Shown here one piece after another: positions 43,945-52,840 of a DNA stretch of 64,000 nt; position 1 is the first letter of the stretch; every line of letters begins with the position of its first letter. Where the stretch lies: contig CAAGCO010000008.1 of assembly GCA_900768345.1 (NCBI GenBank), forward strand, positions 87,626 to 151,625. The letters run 5' to 3'. The notes under the pieces were generated by a model that was given only the letters and a program-made list of their open reading frames with translations, ran no database searches and was not told the origin of the DNA. The translations under genes were made by a program, and so were the position numbers. The DNA comes from Bacilli bacterium (GTDB taxonomy: Bacteria > Bacillota_I > Bacilli_A > RF39 > UBA660).

Positions 43945-46515
43945 ATGAGAACAAATATTAAAACAGGACTAAGCAGTAAAGAAGTAATAAATAGAAGAAA
44001 CAAATATGGAAGTAATGAACTAACTTCTAAAGGAAAAAATTCATTTTTCCAACTCATAATTGAATCTTTAAGTGATCCAATTATTAAAATATTATTAATT
44101 GCACTTGCTATAAAAGTAATTTTTTTATTTAAAGATTCAGATATATATGAAACAGTTGGTATATTTATAGCAATCTTTTTAGCAACTATTATTTCAAGTC
44201 TATCAGAATATGGAAGTGAAAAAGCATTCGAAAAATTAAATGAAGAAAATTCAATAATAAAAGTTAAAGTACTCAGAAATTCAAAAAGAGAAACAATTAA
44301 TATTGATGAAATAGTTGTTGGAGATATTGTATATCTTGAAAGTGGAGATAAAGTACCGGCGGATGCAAATATATTAAAAGGTGAATTATATATTGATGAG
44401 AGTATTTTGACAGGAGAAACAAAAGAAAGACATGCAAGTTCTAATGATGATATTTATATGGGTTCAATAGTAACCGATAAAAGTGCGATTATCGAAATAA
44501 CAAAAGTAGGTGATAAAACATATTATGGAAAGATAGCAAATGACATACAAGAAAAGCCAATAGAAAGTCCATTAAAATCAAGATTAAGAGTACTCGCAAA
44601 ACAAATAAGTAGATTAGGTTATACAGCTGCTTTATTAATACTTATATCTTATATGTTTAATGCAGTGGTTGTTTCAAATAACTTTAACTTAGAAAGAATA
44701 CTTGAATTCAAAGATTTTTCATCACATCTTTTATATGCATTAACATTGAGTGTAGCGGTAGTAGTAATGGCTGTGCCAGAAGGACTTCCAATGATGATAA
44801 CATTAGTACTTTCGTCAAATATGAAAAGACTATTAAAAAGAAACGTATTAGTAAGAAAATTAGTTGGAATAGAAACAGCAGGTTCTCTAAACATTTTATT
44901 CACAGACAAAACTGGTACATTAACAGAAGGAAAACTAAGTGTAGAAGCATATGTAGATGCCGAACTAAATATTTACAAAAATATAAACAACTTATCAACA
45001 AAAAATTATGAATTAATTTATCAATCTTTAGTTTATAACAATGCATCATTTTTAAATAATGGTATACCGGAAGGTGGAAATACAACAGATAGAGCAATAT
45101 TATCATATGTAGGAAATGATGATAAAACTAAGTATAAAATATTAAAAGTAGAAGAATTTAATTCCAAGTTAAAATATTCAAGTGTTGAAACTAACTACAA
45201 TAATGGTACCATTTTTATAAAAGGCGCATATGAAAAAGTGATTGAAAAATGTACAAAATATCATAAAGAAGATGGAACCGTAAGAGTATTAATAGATAAA
45301 AAGAATATAGAAAGCTATATAAATATAAAAACAAGTGAAGGCAAAAGAGCATTAGCTTTAGCATACAAAGACAATTCCTCAAATGGATATATATTGCTTG
45401 GCTTTATATTTTTAAAGGATAATATAAGAAAAGAAGCATACGAAGGAATTAACAAAATAAAGAAAGCGAGTATTCAAGTAGTAATGGTAACAGGGGATGC
45501 TAAAAACACTGCTGTTTCTATAGCAAAAGAATTAAAGATAATAGATAGTAATACTAACAAGTTATTAACAAGTGAAGAATTTAATAATTTAACAGATGAA
45601 GAAGTTAAAAAGATACTTCCTGATTTAAGAGTTTTAAGTAGAAGTCTTCCGCAAGATAAAAATCGTTTGGTTAGACTTGCTCAAGAATTAAATTTAATAG
45701 TTGGAATGACTGGTGATGGAATAAATGATGCACCAGCACTAAAAAAAGCAGATGTAGGATTCTCAATGGGAAGTGGTACTGAAATAGCAAAAGAGACAAG
45801 CGATATAGTAATAATTGATAATAATATATTATCAATATCAGTAGCTATTTTGTATGGAAGAACTATATTCAAAAGTATAAGAAAATTTATAATATTTCAA
45901 CTAAGTGTTAATATTTGCGCAGTTCTGCTAAGTATAATAGGCCCATTCATAGGAGTTTTATCTCCGATAACAATAATACAAATGTTATGGATAAATATGG
46001 TTATGGACACATTCGCAGGATTAGCTTTCTCATACGAACCAGCGCTTGAAGAATATATGGAAGAGCCACCTAAAAAAAGAGATGAAAAAATCATAAATAA
46101 ATACATGACAAATCAAATAATATTTAATGGAATATATTCATCACTTCTATGTATATGGTTTTTAAAATCTAAATTTATTTATGAAATTTATAGAGTAGAT
46201 CCTACAAATAAATATTTATTAACTGCATTCTTTGGCTTATTTATTTTTATAACAATCTTTAATGCATTCAATTCAAGAACATATAGATTAAACATATTAT
46301 CAAATATATTAAAAAATAAAATATTTATAATAATTATTACATTTATAGCAATAGTACAAATAATCTTAATATATTATGGCGGAGAAGTATTTAGGACAAC
46401 TGGTCTTACTATATATGAATTTGAAGTCATGATTTTACTTGCGTTTTCAATAATACCTTTTGATTTTTTAAGAAAAATAATATTAAAGAAAAATAAAATA
46501 GCTAGAACAATCTAA
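43945..46515 (+). CDS. Calcium-transporting P-type ATPase (type II)
   Basis: An 856-residue P2-type cation pump, probably exporting Ca2+. The N-terminal cation-ATPase block reads GLSSKEVINRRNKYGSNEL. The actuator motif is LTGETKERHA (TGE near residue 167). Membrane helix 4 carries VPEGLPMM, with the Glu ligand of SERCA/PMCA-like pumps. The phosphorylation site is FTDKTGTLTEG (about 319-329), and the hinge is MTGDGINDAPALKKAD. The ATG at 43945 is chosen because GAGGAACT precedes it. A start at 43918 would add nine residues and overlaps the terminator. It converges with the RNB gene, with a 4-base overlap. Confidence 0.93.
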   Translation: MRTNIKTGLSSKEVINRRNKYGSNELTSKGKNSFFQLIIESLSDPIIKILLIALAIKVIFLFKDSDIYETVGIFIAIFLATIISSLSEYGSEKAFEKLNEENSIIKVKVLRNSKRETINIDEIVVGDIVYLESGDKVPADANILKGELYIDESILTGETKERHASSNDDIYMGSIVTDKSAIIEITKVGDKTYYGKIANDIQEKPIESPLKSRLRVLAKQISRLGYTAALLILISYMFNAVVVSNNFNLERILEFKDFSSHLLYALTLSVAVVVMAVPEGLPMMITLVLSSNMKRLLKRNVLVRKLVGIETAGSLNILFTDKTGTLTEGKLSVEAYVDAELNIYKNINNLSTKNYELIYQSLVYNNASFLNNGIPEGGNTTDRAILSYVGNDDKTKYKILKVEEFNSKLKYSSVETNYNNGTIFIKGAYEKVIEKCTKYHKEDGTVRVLIDKKNIESYINIKTSEGKRALALAYKDNSSNGYILLGFIFLKDNIRKEAYEGINKIKKASIQVVMVTGDAKNTAVSIAKELKIIDSNTNKLLTSEEFNNLTDEEVKKILPDLRVLSRSLPQDKNRLVRLAQELNLIVGMTGDGINDAPALKKADVGFSMGSGTEIAKETSDIVIIDNNILSISVAILYGRTIFKSIRKFIIFQLSVNICAVLLSIIGPFIGVLSPITIIQMLWINMVMDTFAGLAFSYEPALEEYMEEPPKKRDEKIINKYMTNQIIFNGIYSSLLCIWFLKSKFIYEIYRVDPTNKYLLTAFFGLFIFITIFNAFNSRTYRLNILSNILKNKIFIIIITFIAIVQIILIYYGGEVFRTTGLTIYEFEVMILLAFSIIPFDFLRKIILKKNKIARTI

Positions 46516-48257
46516 CTAATTTTCTTTTTGGTTAATCTGGCCTCTCTATTGAATTCACCTCTCATAAGAGATAACTCTATACTTCTTTGATTGCAATATT
46601 GAATTAGCTTTTCAAACTCTTCTTGTTTGAAATCACATGGCATATCTTTAAAATAAAATTGATGAAATAAATATTGATCATAAAAGTCAGGATATCTTCT
46701 TAAGGGATCACTAGCATGTGCATATTCAGTATATCCAAGTCCAGCATGTAGAGAAGGGGTTGCAGAATATTTACTTTCTAGATATATATTTGCTAATATT
46801 TTCTTTGTATAATCATCCACATACATTCCCATCTCTTCAATCATTTTAGAAATATACTCTTCATCTTGAACTCTATAGATAAATGGTATACCTTCTTCTT
46901 TTGCAGTTCTAGCAGTAAGAAGATTATATAAACCCATAAATTCACGAACAATAACATCACTCTTTAGTTTCCTAAAATTATCTAGTTTCTTGCTTTGTTC
47001 CTTCTTCTCCCAATACTGTTCTTTTCTAACATTTCTCTTTTCTAACGCACGAGCTAACATTAGAAGATCAAGAATATTTCTTTCTAGTTCATCACTGCCT
47101 ATATGATTTAGAATTGCTTCACTTTGTAGATAAGTTAAATTTCTACTAACAATTATATTATTTTTTTCAATATAATAGTCTAAGATTTCACCTGAGTCAT
47201 TTAAAACAACATATAAAGTAATAGCTCTTCTAGTTTTACCTTCATTTAGTGATAATTCACTTTCTACTTTACTAGGGAACATTCTTGTTCTAGTTCCACT
47301 CATATATTTACACTCATAATTGTTTCTAGCATTTAAATCAAGTTCACTATTTTTTTCAATAGCTGCAGCAGCATCCGCAACATGAATTCCAACAATATAT
47401 TTATTTCCATCTTTTCTAACACTTAAACCATCATCTCTTAAAAAAGTTTTATTTCCATCGATAGAAATTATGATATCATTGCAATCTTTTTTACCCGGCT
47501 TGATAAGAGGGCCATTTGGAATATTGGTCATTATTCCATACTTTTCTAAAATTTCATCAGTACTTAAACCTCTTTTAACTCCATTTATTATTAAATATAT
47601 TTCATAACTGAATAAATTATTTTTACTAGTAGAATTATGTAGATGTCTTAAATATTTATCTTTATTAACTTTAGATGTATAAAGAAGTTTTAATAAAGTA
47701 ATATAGTAATAGACATCTCTACTTTCAGTTTCTAAAGCTATCATTGCTTTAAAGAAAACATAATCGAATAACTCATTATTTTTCCTTGTTAAAGCTTCTT
47801 TATTTATATTTAAAAACTTTTTAATAATATCTATATCTTCTTTGTTATCAATTAATTTTCTAATTAAAGTAACTAAAGCATCTGCATCAATATTTTTATC
47901 TAAAACAACTTCATCAAGCTGATTAGCTGCATCTAAAAGTGTAGAATTACTATTGTTTTTTAAAAAAGCTAATATAGGCTCCCTTAATTTTTTAATTCTT
48001 TTTCTATTTATTTCAACTTCGTCTTTATTAAAATTTAATTTATCACAAAGAATACAAAATAAATCTACTCCGTTTTTTATAATAGCTGTGTGGTATTCAT
48101 CATTAATTATATTATTAACATTGGTTTGTAAAGCTCTGTATGCATCCCTCAACATTTGTGTCATATTAACTTGGCAATCATCCATATAGTTTTTAATAGA
48201 TTCGTCAGTAAAATTGCCATAAAGAATAAAATTAAATATTCTTGCATCAGAACTCAT
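46512..48257 (-). CDS. Divergent RNB-domain (RNase II/R-like) exoribonuclease
   Basis: A 581-residue protein with a C-terminal RNB catalytic domain (about residues 240-580) and an unfamiliar alpha-helical N-terminus instead of the cold-shock/S1 domains of RNase R. Recognisable are IVGIHVADAAAAI, YKCKYMSGTR-type MFPSKVESELSLNEG, HAGLGYTEYAHASDPLRRYPD (shown in part: SDPLRRYPD) and VRKEQYWEKK. In the metal site the pattern IDGNKTFLRDDGLS keeps the first Asp and the DD pair but has Leu where RNase II has the second of four Asp. Activity is therefore uncertain. No C-terminal S1 domain is seen. Confidence 0.8.
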   Translation of the reverse strand: MSSDARIFNFILYGNFTDESIKNYMDDCQVNMTQMLRDAYRALQTNVNNIINDEYHTAIIKNGVDLFCILCDKLNFNKDEVEINRKRIKKLREPILAFLKNNSNSTLLDAANQLDEVVLDKNIDADALVTLIRKLIDNKEDIDIIKKFLNINKEALTRKNNELFDYVFFKAMIALETESRDVYYYITLLKLLYTSKVNKDKYLRHLHNSTSKNNLFSYEIYLIINGVKRGLSTDEILEKYGIMTNIPNGPLIKPGKKDCNDIIISIDGNKTFLRDDGLSVRKDGNKYIVGIHVADAAAAIEKNSELDLNARNNYECKYMSGTRTRMFPSKVESELSLNEGKTRRAITLYVVLNDSGEILDYYIEKNNIIVSRNLTYLQSEAILNHIGSDELERNILDLLMLARALEKRNVRKEQYWEKKEQSKKLDNFRKLKSDVIVREFMGLYNLLTARTAKEEGIPFIYRVQDEEYISKMIEEMGMYVDDYTKKILANIYLESKYSATPSLHAGLGYTEYAHASDPLRRYPDFYDQYLFHQFYFKDMPCDFKQEEFEKLIQYCNQRSIELSLMRGEFNREARLTKKKIS

Positions 48258-48350
48258 AGGCTTCCCACCTTCTAATTTAATAATAACATAATATACAAAA
48301 AAATACCAAGTTTTTTAATGTTATGATATAATTTATTTAGGAGTGATAAA

Positions 48351-48794
48351 ATGTATAAAATAAAGAAATTAATACTATATATACTTACATTAGTATTTCT
48401 TATTCTATCAGGAATAGAACTTTTCAAATATTTTTATGTTGATACTACATTATATGGTGTTATTTATCTTTTGATTAATTTAATTATATTATTCTTTCTA
48501 ATTCCAGTCACTTACAATTATAAAAGAAATTTTTCAAATGCCAGAATTAGTAAACTAATAATAATTTTAATCATAGGTATTTTCAATTCATACATTTTAG
48601 ATAAGATTGTTATTAATAATATGTCATATGTAGATTCATCAACTATATATCTAAATTCAATATTTGTGTGTAAAAATATATTAAAGGGAATTGTTTATGG
48701 TTCACTTATAATATTTACATTCTTTGAAGCAAAATTAAATAAAAGAATATCAAAATTGATTAGAAATATCAAAAAAGTTGATTTTTCAAAATAG
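48351..48794 (+). CDS. Unrecognised four-helix membrane protein
   Basis: A 147-residue hydrophobic protein with about four predicted membrane segments (about residues 7-25, 36-56, 68-86 and 108-126) and a basic C-terminal tail (KLNKRISKLIRNIKK). I do not recognise a family. A TATAAT-like element lies about 20 bases upstream and a GGAGTGA ribosome site precedes the ATG. Promoters for the next operon begin at its 3' end, so it is likely a separate unit. Confidence 0.65.
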   Translation: MYKIKKLILYILTLVFLILSGIELFKYFYVDTTLYGVIYLLINLIILFFLIPVTYNYKRNFSNARISKLIIILIIGIFNSYILDKIVINNMSYVDSSTIYLNSIFVCKNILKGIVYGSLIIFTFFEAKLNKRISKLIRNIKKVDFSK

Positions 48795-48872
48795 TTGTGG
48801 TATAATATGCATCGAAAAGTTGATAGGGTAAATATGGAAAAGATTGACAAAATGTAGATTTTGTGGTATAAT
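48778..48872 (+). promoter_or_regulatory. Tandem strong promoters of the surface-protein operon
   Basis: P1 is TTGATT (48778-48783), 17 bases, TATAAT (48801-48806). P2 is TTGACA (48844-48849), 17 bases, TATAAT (48867-48872), a full consensus match. Both have TGTGG just before TATAAT (an extended -10) and share a 13-base identical stretch (48795-48807 and 48861-48873). P2 overlaps nothing coding and leads, with a GGGGG ribosome site, to the gene at 48904. Confidence 0.88.
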
Positions 48873-48903
48873 ACAAAACATATTTACAAAGGGGGTAAAT
48901 AAA

Positions 48904-50298
48904 ATGAATGAAAGTTTAGTAAAAGCAATCAAATCAACAATGAGTTCACAAGCAAAAACATTTAATGAATTACAAAATGAATATAAAATGGTTGTAAAGA
49001 TGGAACCAGAGAATATTCAAGCACAAAATGAAATAGCAATTAAGGCACAAGGAGTTTATAAAGATTACAATACTGCAAAAGCAGAATTAGAAAAATATGA
49101 AAAAACTTATAGTGAATATGTTAATTTATGTGGAGCACAAAGTATTGAATCAGATAAAGAAAAATCAAAAGAATTAGATAAGGCTGTTTCTGAAGCATAT
49201 GATAAACTTGTAAAACTTGAAGATGATTTAGCTGAAAAATATAAAGTAACAATTGAAAGAGAAGTTGAACCAACTGAGGAAGATGAAGAAGAATATACTT
49301 CTGAAAAACCAAAAAAAGGAACTGCTAAAAAAGTTATAGCTGGTGTGTTAGCCTTTGCAGCTGCTGTAGGTTTAGGATATGGGCTTAGAGGATGTACTGA
49401 TACAAGAATGGCAAATGATAGTACAGCAATCGTTGATACAACAACTCAAGAAGAAAAAGAACCAGGAGAATATGGAACTTTCTTAGATGTTACAGATGAT
49501 GAACAAGTAAATGCGAGAGCTAATTACTTATATAATACATACTTTGAACAATTTAGAAGTAAATTAACTCCAACTGAACAGGAAATGATTACTCCAGAAA
49601 AAATAGCTAACATTATTAGAGTAGCTAACGGAGAACTTCCATTAGATTCAGAAGGAAATAGATATTATGATGCAAATTTAACTGATGATTATATTCAAGC
49701 ATTAACAAAAATAACTGCTGATCTTCCATCATCACCAGCATTAGATAAAATTTATAACGTTCCAACTCACTTATTTGCTGTAGATGGTAGCGACTTATCA
49801 AACTTCATGATGAAATATGATGAAGATTATGCTAATATAGCTGATGCTAGAAATAATCGTGATGGAGAAAAAGCTCAAGCTTCAATCACATCATTAGGAC
49901 AAAAGTTATGGTATGAATGGTCACTTCAAGGTATGAACTATGAAATAGATGGTAAGATGACTGATTACAAGAGTCCATTTGATTTACCTGCTGCACAAAG
50001 AGCATTAGCATTAAATGCTTCAGTTGCAAAATATGGACCATATGTATTTGAATACAATTTAAATGCAATGCAACCAGTATGTATAGATGCTTGTGTTGAT
50101 TATTATTCAAAAACTATGAAACAATTAACTGTAAATGAAATCTTCGTTGGAGTAACAAGTGGTGAATATGATACAGTTATAGCAAAAGCTGCTGGAATCG
50201 AAGTTGATAAAGAACCAGATTCAATAGCTTTTGATCAAGATTTAAGAGATCAACTAGAATTTAAATATAGAGAATTAAAACAAATGACTTTAAAATAA
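48904..50298 (+). CDS. Unrecognised membrane-anchored extracytoplasmic protein
   Basis: A 464-residue protein of unknown function. The N-terminal 120 residues are predicted helical and coiled-coil-like, rich in Glu and Lys. A single membrane segment (KVIAGVLAFAAAVGLGYGL, about residues 145-163) is followed by a roughly 300-residue acidic domain, probably outside the cell. Three Cys are seen: one just after the helix (GLRGCTD) and two close together (VCIDACVDYYSK). The ATG at 48904 follows AAAGGGGG and P2. A longer upstream frame would start within the promoter. It has a richer G/C codon mix than its neighbours, as expected for high expression, and is 19 bases from the Cys-rich gene. Confidence 0.8.
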   Translation: MNESLVKAIKSTMSSQAKTFNELQNEYKMVVKMEPENIQAQNEIAIKAQGVYKDYNTAKAELEKYEKTYSEYVNLCGAQSIESDKEKSKELDKAVSEAYDKLVKLEDDLAEKYKVTIEREVEPTEEDEEEYTSEKPKKGTAKKVIAGVLAFAAAVGLGYGLRGCTDTRMANDSTAIVDTTTQEEKEPGEYGTFLDVTDDEQVNARANYLYNTYFEQFRSKLTPTEQEMITPEKIANIIRVANGELPLDSEGNRYYDANLTDDYIQALTKITADLPSSPALDKIYNVPTHLFAVDGSDLSNFMMKYDEDYANIADARNNRDGEKAQASITSLGQKLWYEWSLQGMNYEIDGKMTDYKSPFDLPAAQRALALNASVAKYGPYVFEYNLNAMQPVCIDACVDYYSKTMKQLTVNEIFVGVTSGEYDTVIAKAAGIEVDKEPDSIAFDQDLRDQLEFKYRELKQMTLK

Positions 50299-50317
50299 TT
50301 AAAAGGGGGAAAAAGTT

Positions 50318-51949
50318 ATGTATAGTAATGAAAGAGGATCTAGATTTAGTATACTTGATATAATTGTTAAATTAATTTTTGCAGCCTTGTTTATCTTTAT
50401 ATTAATTTGGTTATTTGAAAAGAATGTTCCAAATATGAAACCATTCTATAGTAATGTTTTCAGAGAAAATATTAAATATATGCAAGAAGCTGGTGAAAGT
50501 TATTTCACAGATGACAAGTTACCTAAAGAAATCGGAGATATAAATAGAATATCACTTGCTGATATGTTTGATAAAAAGTTAGTATTACCATTTGTTGATG
50601 AAGATGGTAATTCATGTAACCAATATGATTCATATGTAAGTGTTACAAAAACTGACAATGGTTATGAATTAAAAACAAACCTAGTATGTAATAAAGAAAG
50701 TGATTATACTGTAAAAATTCTAGGATGCCATAATTATTGTAAAGATGCATTATGTTCTAAAACTTGTAGTGTTGAACAAATCACAGAATATAAATATAAA
50801 AAATTAAGTAATGTTACTACTTATAAATGTCCAAGCGGATATAAAAAATCTGGTAAATATTGTGTTAAAAGTAAATTAGTTGATTCTAAATCAGCAAATA
50901 AAACAACAACATCTACAAAAGTTATAACAGTTGATGCTACTAAAGTAATCGATAGTGGAACTAAAAAATTATTAGAAACTATCAGAGTTAAGAATAATGA
51001 TTCTTATGAAAAAGTTTATATAAATGCAATTAAAGAAACAACATCAGGAACAACAACAACTACTAAAGTTTATGTTGACCCAATTAAATCAACAAGCAGC
51101 GGTAGTTCATCTACTGTTAAAGAAGCATATAGTTGTCAAAAAACAAAAACTGTAAGAGAATCTTATGATTGTACAAAATATAAAACTGAAACTCAATGTA
51201 CTACAAAATATAAAAAAGAAGCATATAGTTGTCAATGTTCAACTAAATATGTAGGTGGTGTATATAAAACATCATGTAATACATGTTATAAATCAGTTCC
51301 ATATCAATCATGTAGTGAAGTTAAAAAATCTTACACAGATACATGTTATAGAGATGTAACAAAAACTTATACAGATACATGTTATAGAGACAAAACTGTA
51401 ACTACACCAGGATCAACAACTTATAGATGTCCATCATATGCTGAAGGCAGTGAAGGTTCAGGATCAAGCTTAAAATGTTATTACTATAAAAAGACAACTA
51501 CACCAGGATCAACAACTTATAGATGTCCATCATATGCTGATGGAAGCTATGGTTCAGGAGCTAACTTAAAATGTTATTACTTAGAAAGAGTATCAGGTGG
51601 ATACTCATATAAATGTCCAAGTAATTCAAATTATTCAACTGGAACAGGATCAAGTTTAAAATGTTATTATGTAACTAATGGTTCTTATCATTATACTTGT
51701 GAAAAGGGATATACTCTTGACGGTAAGTATTGTAAGAAAACAGTAAAAGAATCTTCAACAGTAAAAAAATGTGATAGTGGATATAAATTAGAAGGCAACA
51801 AATGTAACAAATACTCTAGTACAAAAATTAATGCAACTAAGACAACAAGCAAGAAGACAGTTTATAAATGGAGTAAACGTACAAGCTTATCTGGATGGAC
51901 AAAAACTGGAGAAACAAGAACAGTACAAGGCGAAGAAAAATGTGAATAA
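50318..51949 (+). CDS. Membrane-anchored cysteine-rich repeat surface protein
   Basis: A 543-residue protein with a short cytoplasmic N-terminus, one membrane segment (about residues 14-33) and an extracellular part with 29 Cys. The first domain (about 40-125, ending VTKTDNGYELKTNLVC) resembles C-terminal domains of Firmicute prepilin-like proteins. Then come Thr/Ser-rich stretches, paired TYTDTCYRD units, two near-identical TTPGSTTYRCPSYA...LKCYY units with a third divergent one, and three C-x-x-GY-x(3)-G-x-x-C modules (YKCPSGYKKSGKYC, YTCEKGYTLDGKYC, KKCDSGYKLEGNKC). Odd spacing suggests many disulfide bonds. It follows the 464-residue gene in one operon and precedes a CPHC thioredoxin-like gene. 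Role unknown; adhesion or envelope structure is a guess. Confidence 0.82.
   Translation: MYSNERGSRFSILDIIVKLIFAALFIFILIWLFEKNVPNMKPFYSNVFRENIKYMQEAGESYFTDDKLPKEIGDINRISLADMFDKKLVLPFVDEDGNSCNQYDSYVSVTKTDNGYELKTNLVCNKESDYTVKILGCHNYCKDALCSKTCSVEQITEYKYKKLSNVTTYKCPSGYKKSGKYCVKSKLVDSKSANKTTTSTKVITVDATKVIDSGTKKLLETIRVKNNDSYEKVYINAIKETTSGTTTTTKVYVDPIKSTSSGSSSTVKEAYSCQKTKTVRESYDCTKYKTETQCTTKYKKEAYSCQCSTKYVGGVYKTSCNTCYKSVPYQSCSEVKKSYTDTCYRDVTKTYTDTCYRDKTVTTPGSTTYRCPSYAEGSEGSGSSLKCYYYKKTTTPGSTTYRCPSYADGSYGSGANLKCYYLERVSGGYSYKCPSNSNYSTGTGSSLKCYYVTNGSYHYTCEKGYTLDGKYCKKTVKESSTVKKCDSGYKLEGNKCNKYSSTKINATKTTSKKTVYKWSKRTSLSGWTKTGETRTVQGEEKCE
51400..51540 (+). repeat. Exact 45-bp direct repeat within the Cys-rich gene
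   Basis: Bases 51400-51444 and 51496-51540 are identical, with a 96-base period (32 codons). They encode TTPGSTTYRCPSYA. Identity at synonymous positions implies recent duplication or conversion. Confidence 0.85.
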
Positions 51950-51982
51950 AAAGAGAAATATAGAGATATTTCTCTTTTTTTC
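51949..51982 (+). terminator. Terminator after the Cys-rich gene
   Basis: AAGAGAAATAT, loop AGAG, ATATTTCTCTT and a T run. Confidence 0.88.
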
Positions 51983-52029
51983 TTGTAATTTAACGTGAAA
52001 AAAGATAAACTTAATATGGAGGTAAATAT

Positions 52030-52770
52030 ATGGCAACAGCTAAAAACAATAAAAAAGGAAAAAAGATAAATAATACTGCTAAAAAAGTAACTACTGTAGA
52101 GCCTACAAAAAAGAAAGTAGATAAAGTTGTAGTTAATGCAGAAAAGGTAGTAGTTGAAGTAAAAGAAACAAAAAAACCTTTGAAAAAAAATGCTAATTTA
52201 GGATGGCTATGGGTATTGATCGGTTTAGTACTACCACCAGTTGGAATAATACTATATTTTGTATGGAAAAACAAAAGAAAAGAAGATGCACTTAAAGCAG
52301 GAAAAGCAGGATTAGTTGCATTATGTATTTGGGCATTTGTTGGTATTTCGTTTATATTAAGTGATAGTGGAGAAAATAACAATCAAAATTCAGGTGGTAC
52401 TGAATTAAAGAAAGTTGATGTTTCATTAGCATCAGATACAATTAAAAATTGGTATAATGATTTAAATAGTGGAGCAGGAGTAGTTACAGTTATTGCAAGT
52501 AGTACTTGTCCACATTGCCAAAACTATAAACCAATCATAACTGAAATTTGTGAAAAAGAAAAAATCAAATTATATTTCTTTGAATCAGATCAACTATCTC
52601 AAGATGATTATACAATATTAACAAATTCTATTAATTTACAAAAATATGAAGGATATGTTCCATATACATTTATTGTAAAAGATAGAAACTTCGTACTAGA
52701 TCATACTGGAGAACAAGACGAATCTGGTACAAGAAACATGCTAACAAAAGCAGGTTTATTAGCAAACTAA
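52030..52770 (+). CDS. Membrane-anchored thioredoxin-like protein (CPHC)
   Basis: A 246-residue protein. The first 55 residues are Lys/Val/Thr-rich and probably cytoplasmic. Two hydrophobic segments follow (about 58-78, with GLVLPPVGIILYF, and 95-112). The C-terminal thioredoxin-like domain (about 140-246) has the active site STCPHCQNY (Cys160 and Cys163) and a cis-Pro loop YVPYTFIV. CPHC is the dithiol motif of DsbA-type oxidases, but topology here is that of membrane-tethered thiol oxidoreductases. Beside a 29-Cys surface protein, a job in forming or shuffling its disulfides is plausible (inference). A terminator separates the two, so it is transcribed separately, with GGAGG before the ATG. 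Confidence 0.86.
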   Translation: MATAKNNKKGKKINNTAKKVTTVEPTKKKVDKVVVNAEKVVVEVKETKKPLKKNANLGWLWVLIGLVLPPVGIILYFVWKNKRKEDALKAGKAGLVALCIWAFVGISFILSDSGENNNQNSGGTELKKVDVSLASDTIKNWYNDLNSGAGVVTVIASSTCPHCQNYKPIITEICEKEKIKLYFFESDQLSQDDYTILTNSINLQKYEGYVPYTFIVKDRNFVLDHTGEQDESGTRNMLTKAGLLAN

Positions 52771-52780
52771 GAAAGTAAAG

Positions 52781-52806
52781 AAAAACTAGGAAACTAGTTT
52801 TTTTTC
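52781..52806 (+). terminator. Terminator after the thioredoxin-like gene
   Basis: AAAAACTAG, loop GAAA, CTAGTTTTT and more T. Confidence 0.88.
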
Positions 52807-52840
52807 TTTGTATATAGTATAATTTTTATAGGTGAAGTAT

